A stretch of 58,693 nucleotides of DNA, from positions 1-58,693 of the forward strand of contig CANRHU010000011.1 of the NCBI GenBank assembly GCA_947630485.1, in the 5' to 3' direction. The DNA comes from an uncultured Lachnospiraceae bacterium. GTDB lineage: Bacteria > Bacillota > Clostridia > Lachnospirales > Lachnospiraceae. Positions 8,741 to 17,707 of the stretch are shown one piece after another (position 1 is the first letter of the stretch; every line of letters starts with the position of its first letter). The notes beneath the pieces are model-generated. The model saw only the letters and a program-made list of their open reading frames with translations. It did not search any database and had not been told where the DNA came from. Both the position numbers and the translations under genes were made by a program.

Positions 8741-8761
8741 GTACTATGCGCAGGCCGCGGC

Positions 8762-9439
8762 TTATTCCCCGTAGGCTCCGCTCTTCACTTCGTCCGCGGC
8801 TTCCTCCGCCACCTCTGCGGCCGCTTCCACGGCTTTCTCAACAGCCTCCTCGACGGCTTCCGCCGCGGTCTCCGTCTCTTTCTCCAGAGATTCAGCGGTC
8901 TCCTCGACAATCTCCTCCGCGCCGCCGGCAAATTCCGCATCCGCAGCTTCCTCGACAATCTCTTCCTCAGCGCTTTCTTCCTCAGCGCTTTCTTCCTCGG
9001 CGCTTTCTTCCTCGGCGCTTTCTTCTTTAGCGCTTTCTTCCTCGACGCTCTCTTCTTCAGCGCTCTCTTCCCTGACAGGCTCCGGAGCCGCTGTGCCGCA
9101 CTTGCCGCAGAACTTATTTCCTTTTTTAATCACTGCCCCGCAGGAAGGACAAATCACGCTGCCATCCAGCTTGCGGACCTTATCCTGAAGCTCAGCCACC
9201 GCCGCCAGGCTCTTCGTGATCTCGTCCACGATGGACTGATACTCGCCGTCCGTGTCATTCTTATGGTTCTTGTAGTAAAGCTGTCCGATCGCCGCGTAAA
9301 GCGATTTCACCTTATTCTTCTCGGACGTAGCCTGCGCCTTCAGCTGCACGATCTCAGCCACATCCTTGGCCTTCTGGGCGGCCTCCTTGCCCTTGTCCGC
9401 CAAAGTCTTGCTGATATCGTCAAAGTCAATAAATGCCAT
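8762..9439 (-). CDS. Coiled-coil zinc-ribbon protein with acidic repeat tail
   Basis: A 225-residue soluble protein. Residues 1-95 are mostly charged helix (KGKEAAQKAKDVAEIVQLKA), likely a coiled coil. A zinc ribbon follows at about 97-117 (CPSC...CGKCG). The C-terminal half is Glu/Ser/Ala repeat (EESAEEESAEE) encoded by a 15-base tandem repeat. The N-terminal part plus zinc ribbon occurs in many Clostridia as an uncharacterised protein. A ribosome site AAGGGGG precedes the ATG. Function unknown; the acidic tail is probably disordered and variable in length between strains. Confidence 0.75.
   Translation of the reverse strand: MAFIDFDDISKTLADKGKEAAQKAKDVAEIVQLKAQATSEKNKVKSLYAAIGQLYYKNHKNDTDGEYQSIVDEITKSLAAVAELQDKVRKLDGSVICPSCGAVIKKGNKFCGKCGTAAPEPVREESAEEESVEEESAKEESAEEESAEEESAEEESAEEEIVEEAADAEFAGGAEEIVEETAESLEKETETAAEAVEEAVEKAVEAAAEVAEEAADEVKSGAYGE
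8958..9070 (-). repeat. 15-base in-frame tandem repeat (EESAE unit)
   Basis: A unit close to GCGCTTTCTTCCTCG is repeated about seven times. It encodes Glu-Glu-Ser-Ala-Glu on the minus strand. Because the unit is a multiple of three, copy-number change alters tail length without breaking the frame. Confidence 0.85.
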
Positions 9440-9509
9440 GATGAATATACCCCCTTGTCTTTTTCTATCATATTACCTTTTTTACAGGCAAATGTCAATG
9501 CAGAGCTTG

Positions 9510-9557
9510 AAAAAGCGGCCGTCCGGTCTGAATGATTCCCAGTCCGGACAGTCGCTT
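9510..9557 (-). terminator. Terminator of the GntR-ATPase-permease operon
   Basis: On the minus strand AAGCG..GTCCGG pairs with CCGG..CGCTT and runs into TTTTT, about 40 bases past the permease stop. Confidence 0.65.
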
Positions 9558-9598
9558 ACAGATCAATTTCCGTTTAATCGGAAGGGCAGGAGACGCAT

Positions 9599-12127
9599 TT
9601 ATTTCCACAGTCCGTACTTCTGTTTTGTCTCCTCCGGAAGCTTCGTCAGATCGATCTCACAGTCCAGCTCCTCCGTCCACTGGCCGTTATATTCACCAGC
9701 TGCCGATTTCCGCGTACCGTTCCGGCGTATCCGCACAGTCACGTTCACTCCGTCAGCCAGGTTATCACGGTCATAATAATCGGAATTCATCCAGACGTAC
9801 TCCGAATAGACAAGCCCCGGCGCCAGCGCCCGGATGTCCTCCGGATCCTCATATTTTACCTCGTCTTTAAACTCCAGGGGCGTCTCCCTTATTGCCGGCA
9901 GCTCCTGGGCGGCCGGCAGTTCCTGAGCCTCTGACGCTGAGCTGTCCGCTGCCTCCGACACGTCTGCATCCGCCAAATCCTCGCCCACGTCATCTGCGGT
10001 TTCCGCTTCCGCAGCGTCTCCCTCTTCCGGCGCTTCTTCCGCCTCCGCAGCGTCTTCCTTTTCCGGCGCTTCTTCCGCCGCCTGACGGTATTTATCTCCG
10101 TAATAATAGATATCGATACCGACGATATCCTCATCCGCCAGCGTCCGGATCTCTGTCCCGGCCTCTTCAAGAAGCTTAAGGGTCCTCGTAAAGGACGGAT
10201 ACACCGGGTAGACGCAGCGCCCGGTCAAATCGTCAATAGCCGTCCACCGCTCAAGGCCGACCATTTCCTGAAGAATGCTGTTGTACCGAATGGCCTCCTC
10301 ATGGAGCTGGGTTCTAAACTGGATTGTTCCAATCGGAAGCTCATGTTCCATGGTGTCCGTCGTCAGATCCAGCATATCCTGCTTAAACGCCGCAAGCAAT
10401 GCCTCACGGCCCGCCGCGTCAAGCTCTACGGCGGCTCCGGTTCCGGACTGTATAGAGTAACCATCCCCGTCAAGCACCGCGGAAGCGCCGGCTTCGGAAC
10501 CATTCTGCATAAAGTAAACCGCTGCGGTCTCCTCCGCCGTCTGCTCCATAATCGGATAAAGCGCCTGCTTGTACTCCGGGCTTTCGACAATGGAGTTAAA
10601 CAATTCCCAGCTCTCGCCGCTTCTCTTTACATAATTATACTGGCGGTAGACCTGCCTGCCGCTTTTCAGCTTTACGCGCAGGTAGATCGTTTGATAATCC
10701 CGGTAAAAGGTATGATCGAAGCGTCTGAGTTTCTCCTGCTCCGCGGCGAGCCTTGCCAGCTCTGACACCGTATAGGCATCCGTCAGCTTCATATGCGTCA
10801 TGCGGTAATGATTGCCGAGGCCGTAACTCCAGACATAATGTCCGTCATATTCCTTGCCGGTGTCCATCAGAAACGACTCCACGTAATCGGAAGGGCTTCC
10901 CGCCTCCTCAAATTCTACGCTTCCGTAATCGACCCAGTCCTCCGCGTTCGGCGCGTAGACCGCCGCATCCACGATCTCATCCGCCTTCGGATACCAGCTG
11001 TCATAACCGAACAGATCGTAGTAGCCTCCTATATTAACCGCGATCGCAATGACGGCACAGATCACCAGCTGATAACGGTTGGCAAAAAGCTTGCGGAAAT
11101 CAAAATGATAAATGATCTCCATCAGACAGTGGGTCAGCAGCACGCCGCAGACCGTCCCGAATACCAGCCAGCCGACGCCTGTGACAAAGGATCCGAAGAA
11201 CATTCCGCCCGCTACCCCCACCGGAACCGCGATCAGAATCCGGATCACCGCCTTCGTCTTGTCGAAGGCCATAGCCCGGCCGGCCGCCTCCGATGCCCTG
11301 AGCCGGTACAGAGCGTAGGCAAGCAGTGCAAACGCCGCCGTTACCAGAAGCACCGGCAGGGCCCGCCACAGACTCCAGGTATTTTCCGTAAAATCATCCA
11401 GGGCAAAAATATAATTGCCGAGCGGAGACGTGTACCGCAAAAGCCGCATAAGAAGCTGATCCGCTCCTTCCGTGATTCCCATACCATAAATCCAGGTGCG
11501 GAAATTTGTCTCACAGAACACTTCTCCCAGGGCAGCCATGGCCGGCCCGTAGCCGAAGAATACGCCCGCCCCCAGAAGCGCCACCACCACATGGCCGGTC
11601 ATCATCATGGCGATGACCACGGTGGTGTAAATCAGACAGTAGTAGACCGAATTGATCAGCAGACTCTGCCACGGCAGGCTGCCGATCCGGTCAAGGCCGA
11701 TTCCCGCCGACAGAAGGAAGCAGACGGCCGCCGCCTGGGCCAACGCATAGCAGACAAGCGGCACCAGGATTCCATTCGCATATGCCGCCAAAAACAGCTG
11801 GCGGCGCTTCACCGGAATACTGTGGTAGAAATCCACCTTCTGCCGGTTATGCAGATACTGATATCCGCTGACCGCCCACAAAACCGCTGAGAGCACCAGG
11901 ATAACGATCACGGGAATATTAACCCAAAGAGCTTCCACAATGCGCTGTGTCTGCGAAAAACGCTGGGATATGGACATATCTGCCTGCTCCCTCACGAATT
12001 TGCTGCATCTCATGGCTATGGGAACGATCAGCGCAAACATCATGCTGACGATGCTCCAGGCGACCGTCCACAGCCTGCGCTTTAAATCCTCCCGCATCAG
12101 CTTAAAGCACAAGTTTCTTGATGTCAT
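9599..12127 (-). CDS. ABC transporter permease (DUF6449-type, YtrC/D-like)
   Basis: An 842-residue membrane protein using the ATG at 12127, which overlaps the 3' end of the ATPase gene by 26 bases. At least six hydrophobic segments lie in the first ~330 residues (for example MFALIVPIAM, IPVIVILVLSAVLWAVSGY). The motif FYHSIPVKRRQLF is typical of permeases paired with YtrB-type ATPases in Clostridia. A large extracytoplasmic or soluble C-terminal part follows. Near the end an acidic repeat (EEAPEEGDAAEAE, partly duplicated by a ~39-base repeat at about 10015-10080) interrupts otherwise normal sequence. Exported or sensed substrate unknown; related cassettes respond to envelope stress. Confidence 0.75.
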   Translation of the reverse strand: MTSRNLCFKLMREDLKRRLWTVAWSIVSMMFALIVPIAMRCSKFVREQADMSISQRFSQTQRIVEALWVNIPVIVILVLSAVLWAVSGYQYLHNRQKVDFYHSIPVKRRQLFLAAYANGILVPLVCYALAQAAAVCFLLSAGIGLDRIGSLPWQSLLINSVYYCLIYTTVVIAMMMTGHVVVALLGAGVFFGYGPAMAALGEVFCETNFRTWIYGMGITEGADQLLMRLLRYTSPLGNYIFALDDFTENTWSLWRALPVLLVTAAFALLAYALYRLRASEAAGRAMAFDKTKAVIRILIAVPVGVAGGMFFGSFVTGVGWLVFGTVCGVLLTHCLMEIIYHFDFRKLFANRYQLVICAVIAIAVNIGGYYDLFGYDSWYPKADEIVDAAVYAPNAEDWVDYGSVEFEEAGSPSDYVESFLMDTGKEYDGHYVWSYGLGNHYRMTHMKLTDAYTVSELARLAAEQEKLRRFDHTFYRDYQTIYLRVKLKSGRQVYRQYNYVKRSGESWELFNSIVESPEYKQALYPIMEQTAEETAAVYFMQNGSEAGASAVLDGDGYSIQSGTGAAVELDAAGREALLAAFKQDMLDLTTDTMEHELPIGTIQFRTQLHEEAIRYNSILQEMVGLERWTAIDDLTGRCVYPVYPSFTRTLKLLEEAGTEIRTLADEDIVGIDIYYYGDKYRQAAEEAPEKEDAAEAEEAPEEGDAAEAETADDVGEDLADADVSEAADSSASEAQELPAAQELPAIRETPLEFKDEVKYEDPEDIRALAPGLVYSEYVWMNSDYYDRDNLADGVNVTVRIRRNGTRKSAAGEYNGQWTEELDCEIDLTKLPEETKQKYGLWK

Positions 12128-13001
12128 ATCCTGCCACCTCCGTTTCACTGATAAATATCTCCTCCAGGGAGAGCGGAATGATTTCCGCGAAAATCGGCTC
12201 GCAGCTGTGCATGGCTGTCTCCACCGCATCCCGGCTGCCCCGGACGGTCAGGGTCAGAAGGCTGCCCCGCTCCTCGACATTGATGATCTCAAGCCCATGG
12301 ATATCCTCCGCCTTCCTTCCGGGCTGCAGCACGCACTGGATCTTGTGAAGGTTCAGTTTCATATCTTCCAGATCCCTCGACAGCAGTATGCCGCCCTTGT
12401 GCAGCAGTCCCACATGGTCGCAGATATCCTCCAGCTCCCGCAGGTTGTGGGACGCGATAATAGGCGTCATGTTCCGCTCCTGCATATCCCCCGCAAATAT
12501 ACTCTTCACAGTCTGGCGCATCACCGGGTCCAGCCCGTCGAAGGTCTCGTCGCAGAACAGATAATCCGTCCCGGCGCAGACTCCGCAGATTACCGCCGCC
12601 TGCTTCTTCATTCCCTTGGAGAAGGTATTGATCTTCCGCCTCCGGTCCAGGCCGAAACTCTCCATCAGGTGGATAAATCTCTCCTTATTAAATTTCGGAT
12701 ACACCGCCCGGTAGAAGGTCATCATCTCCTCCGGCGTCGAATTGCTGAAGAAATACTGGTCGTCCGAAATATAAAAGAACCGGCTTTTAACCTGTATATC
12801 CTCATAAACCTCCTTTCCATCTATGGTTACACTGCCCTCATCCGGCCGCAGTATTCCGCTCATCATACGCAGAAAAGTGCTCTTGCCCGCGCCGTTGGTG
12901 CCGATCAGACCGAAGACGCTGCCGTCCTTGATCGTGGCGTCGATATGGTCCACGGCCACGATGTCGCCAAACCGTTTCGTCAGGTTCCTGGCCTCTATCA
13001 T
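12102..13001 (-). CDS. ABC transporter ATP-binding protein (YtrB-like)
   Basis: A 299-residue ATPase. Walker A is GTNGAGKST (about residues 33-41), the signature is the divergent TFSKGMKKQ, and Walker B with the D-loop is LFCDETFDGLDP. This belongs to the class found beside GntR regulators of the YtrA type. It starts at 13001, overlapping the regulator's stop by four bases (ATGA), and its tail overlaps the permease start, so the three proteins are translationally coupled. It should energise the downstream permease at the membrane. Confidence 0.88.
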   Translation of the reverse strand: MIEARNLTKRFGDIVAVDHIDATIKDGSVFGLIGTNGAGKSTFLRMMSGILRPDEGSVTIDGKEVYEDIQVKSRFFYISDDQYFFSNSTPEEMMTFYRAVYPKFNKERFIHLMESFGLDRRRKINTFSKGMKKQAAVICGVCAGTDYLFCDETFDGLDPVMRQTVKSIFAGDMQERNMTPIIASHNLRELEDICDHVGLLHKGGILLSRDLEDMKLNLHKIQCVLQPGRKAEDIHGLEIINVEERGSLLTLTVRGSRDAVETAMHSCEPIFAEIIPLSLEEIFISETEVAGYDIKKLVL

Positions 13002-13492
13002 GATGTCTCTCCCTCCTCTCGTAGTGCCTTGCCGTAACTGGCGGACCGCGCCCTATCGGCTTCCCTTGCCGTCTGCGCAGGTTCCGCCGCCTGCTCAGCT
13101 TCTCCTGCCTCCTGCACAGGTTCTGCTGCCATCTCCTCATACACCGAATGGATGACCGCAAGCAGCCGCTCCTTCTCTAATCCCAGGCCCCTGGCCCGCT
13201 CCGTCAGCTCCTTAAATTCCCTAAGCATCTCTTCTCCGCGCCGTTCCATGATATGGCGGTTCTCCGCGACGAAGCTGCCCTTCCCTTTGACCGAATAAAT
13301 GTATCCCTGCCGCTCCAGCTCCGCGTAAGCCCGCTGGATCGTATTGGGATTGATCGAAAGTTCCATAGCCATGGAGCGCACCGAAGGCATCTGGCTGTCC
13401 TGGGCCATCACGCCTGTCACCATCAGCTCCACAAACCGATCTACGATCTGTTCATAGATCGGCCTCCGGTCCCGATAGTCCAGTAAGATCAT
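12998..13492 (-). CDS. GntR family transcriptional regulator (YtrA-like)
   Basis: A 164-residue regulator. The winged HTH occupies residues 1-75 (RPIYEQIVDRF, MPSVRSMAMELSINPNTIQR, YSVKGKGSFVAEN). A short helical dimerisation segment follows, as in the YtrA subfamily. The last ~45 residues (AAEPVQEAGEAEQAAEPAQ) are low complexity and atypical, and look like an added tail. First gene of the operon; an inverted repeat just downstream of its promoter (13544-13562) suggests autorepression. Confidence 0.85.
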   Translation of the reverse strand: MILLDYRDRRPIYEQIVDRFVELMVTGVMAQDSQMPSVRSMAMELSINPNTIQRAYAELERQGYIYSVKGKGSFVAENRHIMERRGEEMLREFKELTERARGLGLEKERLLAVIHSVYEEMAAEPVQEAGEAEQAAEPAQTAREADRARSASYGKALREEGETS

Positions 13493-13543
13493 ATCCCGCT
13501 CTCTCCTTTCCCCGCCGCGCGGCGGTCGTTCGCGTATTTAACT

Positions 13544-13592
13544 GTACTAATACGATTAATACACTTATATCACACAGCAGGATGGAAATCAA
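13544..13592 (-). promoter_or_regulatory. Promoter and putative operator of the GntR-ABC operon
   Basis: Minus strand: -35 TTGATT (13587-13592), 17-bp spacer, -10 TATAAG (13564-13569). Immediately downstream, GTATTAAT-CGT-ATTAGTAC (13544-13562) is an inverted repeat with one mismatch, placed at the transcription start where a GntR repressor would block initiation. Confidence 0.55.
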
Positions 13593-13630
13593 TAACAGAA
13601 TTCTTACGTATTTATGAAGGGATGGAAACA

Positions 13631-13672
13631 ATACAAAAAACGCGTCACTGGCGCGTTTTTTGCATACTGACG
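13631..13672. repeat. Palindromic hairpin element copy
   Basis: AAAAAACGCG pairs with CGCGTTTTTT around TCACTGG, followed by GCATACTGACG. The structure could also terminate transcription in both directions. Confidence 0.75.
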
Positions 13673-13681
13673 GAATCCAAA

Positions 13682-13705
13682 AGGAGCGCCGGTTTCCCGA
13701 CGCTC
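13682..13705 (-). terminator. Terminator of the PFOR gene
   Basis: GGAGCG..CGG pairs with CCGACGCTCC. On the minus strand it is followed by TTTT. It lies about 95 bases after the PFOR stop. Confidence 0.6.
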
Positions 13706-13799
13706 CCATCTGTATCATTCTCGCATCCCGCGTGTAAGGCAATGACGCCTCTTATGCGGGAATCTGACGCCGCTGTCCGCAGACGTACCTCTCTTCGGA

Positions 13800-16700
13800 T
13801 TACTCCGCTCCGTACAGTCCGATCAGCTTCTTCAGATAATCGTAACGCTCCTTGGCCTCTGCCTCGTTGCGGGCAAACAGCTTCGCAGCTCTCTCCGGAT
13901 TCTTCATGGCCAGGGACGCGTAACGAACCTCACCCTTTAAGAAATCCTGATAGCCTTCCATCTTCGGCTCCTTGCTGTCCAGAGTGAACTTGTTCTCCGC
14001 AGCCGGATTGAAGCGGAAGTTGTTCCAGTAACCGGTCTCTACCGCCAGCTTCTCCTCGGTCTGAGCCTTGCTCATGCCCTTCTTGATGCCGTGGTTGATA
14101 CACGGAGCGTATGCCAGGATCAGGGACGGTCCCGGATAAGCCTCAGCCTCCGCGATGGCCTTGATGGTCTGAGCCATATCAGCGCCCATGGAGATCTGAG
14201 CAACATACACATAACCGTAGCTCATAGCGATGGAAGCCATATCTTTCTTCTTGGTCTCCTTGCCGCCTGCAGCGAACTGAGCCACAGCGCCGGTCTTGGT
14301 CGCCTTGGAGGACTGACCGCCGGTGTTGGAATAAACCTCGGTATCGAATACCATGACATTGATGTCCTTGCCGGACGCCAGCACATGGTCTACACCGCCG
14401 AAGCCGATATCATAAGCCCAGCCGTCGCCGCCGAATACCCACTGGGATTTCTTCGCCAGGAAGTCCGCGTTGGCGACCAGATACTTAGCCGTATCGCAGT
14501 CACAGGTCTTCAGAGCCTCTACCAGAGCGTCGGTAGCGGTTCCGTTCAGAGCGCCCACGCTGAAGGTATCCAGCCATTCCTTGCCGGCCGCCTTCACAGC
14601 CTCGGGAGCCTCGTCCTTCGCGATCAGAGTCTCAACCTTCTCCTTCAGCTCGTCGCGGATCGCGTTCTGAGCCAGCAGCATACCGAAGCCGTACTCCGCG
14701 TTGTCCTCGAACAGGGAGTTGCCCCAGGCCGGGCCCTGTCCCTTGGCGTTGGCCGTGTAAGGAGTGGACGGTGAGGAGTTGCCCCAGATGGAGGAGCATC
14801 CTGTCGCGTTGGCGATGTACATACGATCGCCGAACAGCTGGGTGATCAGCTTCGCGTAAGGAGTCTCGCCGCAGCCTGCGCATGCGCCGGAGAACTCAAG
14901 TAAGGGCTGCTTGAACTGGCTGCCCTTCACAGTCGTGTCTTTGAACTTGGCAACGACGTCGGTCTTGATCGGCAGGGACTGGCCATAAGCGAAGATCGGC
15001 TGCTCATCCAGATGATTCGCCAGCTTATCCATGGTCAGAGCCTTCTCGCCCTTCTTGCCCGGGCAGACGTTCGCGCAGGAGCCGCATCCGGTACAGTCAA
15101 GAGCGGAAATGGTCACCGCAAACTTGTAACCCGACATACCGGTCAGAGCCAGCATCTTCATGTCGGCCGGGGCCTTGGCAGCCTCGTCCTCCGTCAGAGC
15201 TACCGGACGGATGACAGCGTGCGGACATACATAGGAGCAGAAGTTGCACTGGATGCAGTTGTCAGGATTCCATACCGGAACGTCGACCGCGATACCGCGC
15301 TTCTCATAAGCGGCAGCGCCGGATGGCGTGGAGCCGTCCACATAATCCTTGAACGCGGACACAGGGAGGTTATTGCCTTCCTGGGCGCTGACAGCGGACT
15401 GAACGTTGTTGACAAAATCGACGACATCCTTACGTCCCTCGGTCACAACCGCGTAATCAAGGCCCTCGTCCTCGCAGTTCTTCCAGGACTCCGGAACCTC
15501 TACCTTCACAAAGCCGGTAGCGCCAGCGTCGATCGCGGCCCAGTTCTTCTTAACGACATCCTCGCCCTTGCGGCCGTAGGTCTTCTGAGCGGCATCCTTC
15601 ATCAGCTGGATCGCCTTGTCCTGCGGAATGATTCCGGTCAGGGTGAAGAACGCGGACTGAAGGATCGTGTTGATACGGGTCGGGCCCATGCCGGTCTCGA
15701 TACCGATCTTCACGCCGTCGATGGTGTAGAACTGAATGTTGTGGTCAGCGATGTACTTCTTCATCTGACCGGGCAGATGGGTCTCCAGCTCCTCTGCGTT
15801 CCAGGCGCAGTTCAGCAGGAAGGTACCGCCGTCCACGATCTCCTGAACCATGTTGTACTTGCGTACATATGCCGGGTTGTGGCACGCCACGAAGTTCGCG
15901 GTGTGGATCAGGTAGGTGGATTTGATCTTCTTGTGTCCGAAACGCAGGTGGCTCATGGTCACGCCGCCGGACTTCTTGGAATCGTAATCAAAATACGCCT
16001 GCGCGTACATATCGGTGTTGTCGCCGATGATCTTGATGGAGTTCTTGTTCGCGCCGACCGTACCGTCCGCGCCCAGGCCCCAGAACTTGCAGTTGGTGGT
16101 TCCTTCGGGTGTGGTAACAAGCGGAGCTCCGACCGGCAGGGACAGATGGGTCACATCGTCCACAATACCGATGGTGAAGACCTTCTTCTCCGTATTCTCA
16201 TAGACAGCGACGATCTGAGCCGGCGTGGTATCCTTGGAACCAAGGCCGTAACGTCCGGTGTAGACCGGAACAGCGTCGAACTTGCTGCCCTTTAATGCCG
16301 CGACAACGTCTAAGTACAGCGGCTCGCCCATGGCGCCCGGCTCTTTGGTCCTGTCAAGAACAGTGATCTTCTTCACAGTATCCGGGATCGCATCGATCAA
16401 TGCGGCCGCGCTGAACGGACGGTACAGGCGGACCTTGACAACGCCGACCTTCGCGCCGTTCTTCATCATGTAGTCTACAGTCTCTTCGATGGTGTCATTG
16501 ACAGAACCCATCGCGATGATCACCTGCTCGGCATCGGGAGCGCCGTAGTAGTTGAACAGCTTGTAGTCCGTACCGATCTTCGCGTTCACCTTGTCCATGT
16601 ACTTCTGGACAATGCCCGGAAGAGCGTCATAGTACGGGTTGCAGGCCTCTCTTGCCTGGAAGAAGATATCCGGGTTCTGAGCGGAACCTCTCTGGCACGG

Positions 16701-17336
16701 ATGATTCGGGTTCAGAGCGTGATGACGGAACTCGGCGATCGCGTCCCAGTTGACCATCTCAGCCAGATCGTCATAATCCCACGCCTCGATCTTCTGAATC
16801 TCATGGGAGGTACGGAAACCATCGAAGAAATTGATAAACGGAACCTTGCCCTCGATCGCCGCCATATGGGCAACCGCGGTCAGATCCATAACTTCCTGTA
16901 CGCTGGACTCGCACAGCATCGCGCAGCCGGTCTGACGGCAGGCGTACACGTCGGAGTGGTCGCCGAAAATGGACAGAGCATGGCTGGCAATCGCACGCGC
17001 GGACACATTGATCACGCCCGGCAGCTGCTCGCCTGCGATCTTGTACAGGTTCGGGATCATCAGCAGAAGACCCTGGGAAGCGGTATAGGTGGTCGTCAGA
17101 GCACCGGCTGCCAGAGAGCCGTGAACCGCGCCGGCCGCGCCGGCCTCGGACTGCATCTCAGTGATCTGAACCGTACGGCCGAAAATGTTCTTTCTGCCTT
17201 CGGTAGCCCACTCATCCGTATGCTCCGGCATGACGGAAGAAGGGGTGATGGGGTACATGGCTGCTACTTCGGTAAACGCATACGAAGCATGAGCGGCAGC
17301 CTGATTACCATCCATGGTTTTCATTTTTCTTGCCAT
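13800..17336 (-). CDS. nifJ: Pyruvate:ferredoxin (flavodoxin) oxidoreductase, single-chain
   Basis: An 1178-residue homodimeric-type PFOR oxidising pyruvate plus CoA to acetyl-CoA, CO2 and reduced ferredoxin in the cytoplasm. Visible domains in order: N-terminal thiamine-pyrophosphate domain (YPITPSSVMPEHTDEW), CoA/transketolase-like domain, gamma domain, then two 4Fe-4S sites at about residue 694 (CIQCNFCSYVCP) and 745 (CTGCGSCANVCPG). The C-terminal thiamine-binding domain carries the third cluster cysteines (ACAGCGETPY near 818; YAPCINHG). Length is normal and all ligands are present. GTAGGAGG precedes the ATG. It is monocistronic, with its own promoter and terminator, as expected for a highly expressed fermentation enzyme. 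Confidence 0.97.
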   Translation of the reverse strand: MARKMKTMDGNQAAAHASYAFTEVAAMYPITPSSVMPEHTDEWATEGRKNIFGRTVQITEMQSEAGAAGAVHGSLAAGALTTTYTASQGLLLMIPNLYKIAGEQLPGVINVSARAIASHALSIFGDHSDVYACRQTGCAMLCESSVQEVMDLTAVAHMAAIEGKVPFINFFDGFRTSHEIQKIEAWDYDDLAEMVNWDAIAEFRHHALNPNHPCQRGSAQNPDIFFQAREACNPYYDALPGIVQKYMDKVNAKIGTDYKLFNYYGAPDAEQVIIAMGSVNDTIEETVDYMMKNGAKVGVVKVRLYRPFSAAALIDAIPDTVKKITVLDRTKEPGAMGEPLYLDVVAALKGSKFDAVPVYTGRYGLGSKDTTPAQIVAVYENTEKKVFTIGIVDDVTHLSLPVGAPLVTTPEGTTNCKFWGLGADGTVGANKNSIKIIGDNTDMYAQAYFDYDSKKSGGVTMSHLRFGHKKIKSTYLIHTANFVACHNPAYVRKYNMVQEIVDGGTFLLNCAWNAEELETHLPGQMKKYIADHNIQFYTIDGVKIGIETGMGPTRINTILQSAFFTLTGIIPQDKAIQLMKDAAQKTYGRKGEDVVKKNWAAIDAGATGFVKVEVPESWKNCEDEGLDYAVVTEGRKDVVDFVNNVQSAVSAQEGNNLPVSAFKDYVDGSTPSGAAAYEKRGIAVDVPVWNPDNCIQCNFCSYVCPHAVIRPVALTEDEAAKAPADMKMLALTGMSGYKFAVTISALDCTGCGSCANVCPGKKGEKALTMDKLANHLDEQPIFAYGQSLPIKTDVVAKFKDTTVKGSQFKQPLLEFSGACAGCGETPYAKLITQLFGDRMYIANATGCSSIWGNSSPSTPYTANAKGQGPAWGNSLFEDNAEYGFGMLLAQNAIRDELKEKVETLIAKDEAPEAVKAAGKEWLDTFSVGALNGTATDALVEALKTCDCDTAKYLVANADFLAKKSQWVFGGDGWAYDIGFGGVDHVLASGKDINVMVFDTEVYSNTGGQSSKATKTGAVAQFAAGGKETKKKDMASIAMSYGYVYVAQISMGADMAQTIKAIAEAEAYPGPSLILAYAPCINHGIKKGMSKAQTEEKLAVETGYWNNFRFNPAAENKFTLDSKEPKMEGYQDFLKGEVRYASLAMKNPERAAKLFARNEAEAKERYDYLKKLIGLYGAE

Positions 17337-17486
17337 TTGATTTTCCTCCTACAAATGTGAATATAGCCCAGTGAAGTGCGTGCGGGCATCGACCGCAGAC
17401 CTCGGATCCGGCGTCTGTTTGATGATTCGGCAGAGTGATCCGTTCGGGGGTGGCAGCAGACAGCGGCACACACTGACCTGTCTAAC

Positions 17487-17515
17487 ATTATAGCAACTAT
17501 TTTTTGATTTGAAAA
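17487..17515 (-). promoter_or_regulatory. Candidate PFOR promoter
   Basis: Minus strand: -10 TATAAT (17487-17492), 17-bp spacer, -35 TTTTCA (17510-17515). The -35 is weak, but the -10 and spacing are ideal. Confidence 0.45.
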
Positions 17516-17556
17516 GCATAAAAGCGAGGAATTTACGTATTAATTTCTGAACAATG

Positions 17557-17574
17557 GCTGCGGCGCGCCGCAGC
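17557..17574. repeat. 18-base perfect palindrome
   Basis: GCTGCGGCGCGCCGCAGC reads the same on both strands. It is upstream of the PFOR promoter; possible protein site or cruciform. Confidence 0.7.
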
Positions 17575-17621
17575 GCCGGAAACGCGCCGCCGGCGTTCTT
17601 TTTCCTGTATGCTGAGACGGG

Positions 17622-17663
17622 ATACAAACAAAGCGTCACTGGCGCGTTGTTTGCATACTGACG
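17622..17663. repeat. Palindromic hairpin element copy
   Basis: ATACAAACAAAGCGTCACTG followed by GCGCGTTGTTTGCATACTGACG. Nearly identical to copies at 13631 and 48392. It sits 45 bases past the VanW stop and may terminate that gene. Confidence 0.75.
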
Positions 17664-17707
17664 TAACAGAAAAAGCGCACCTTTCGATGCGCTTTCCGTC
17701 TTAAAAA

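Larger units (their letters stand above)
17337..17707. other. Intergenic region upstream of PFOR
   Basis: No gene supported. It contains the PFOR promoter with a leader of about 145 bases, an 18-base perfect palindrome and one palindromic hairpin element near the VanW 3' end. Confidence 0.5.

Noticed and set aside
8958-9070. Regular repeats that could suggest a CRISPR array
   Set aside because: The unit is 15 bases without spacers and lies in frame in a coding tail.
15012-16295. 427-codon plus-strand frame inside the PFOR gene
   Set aside because: Antisense shadow; PFOR motifs are uninterrupted on the minus strand.
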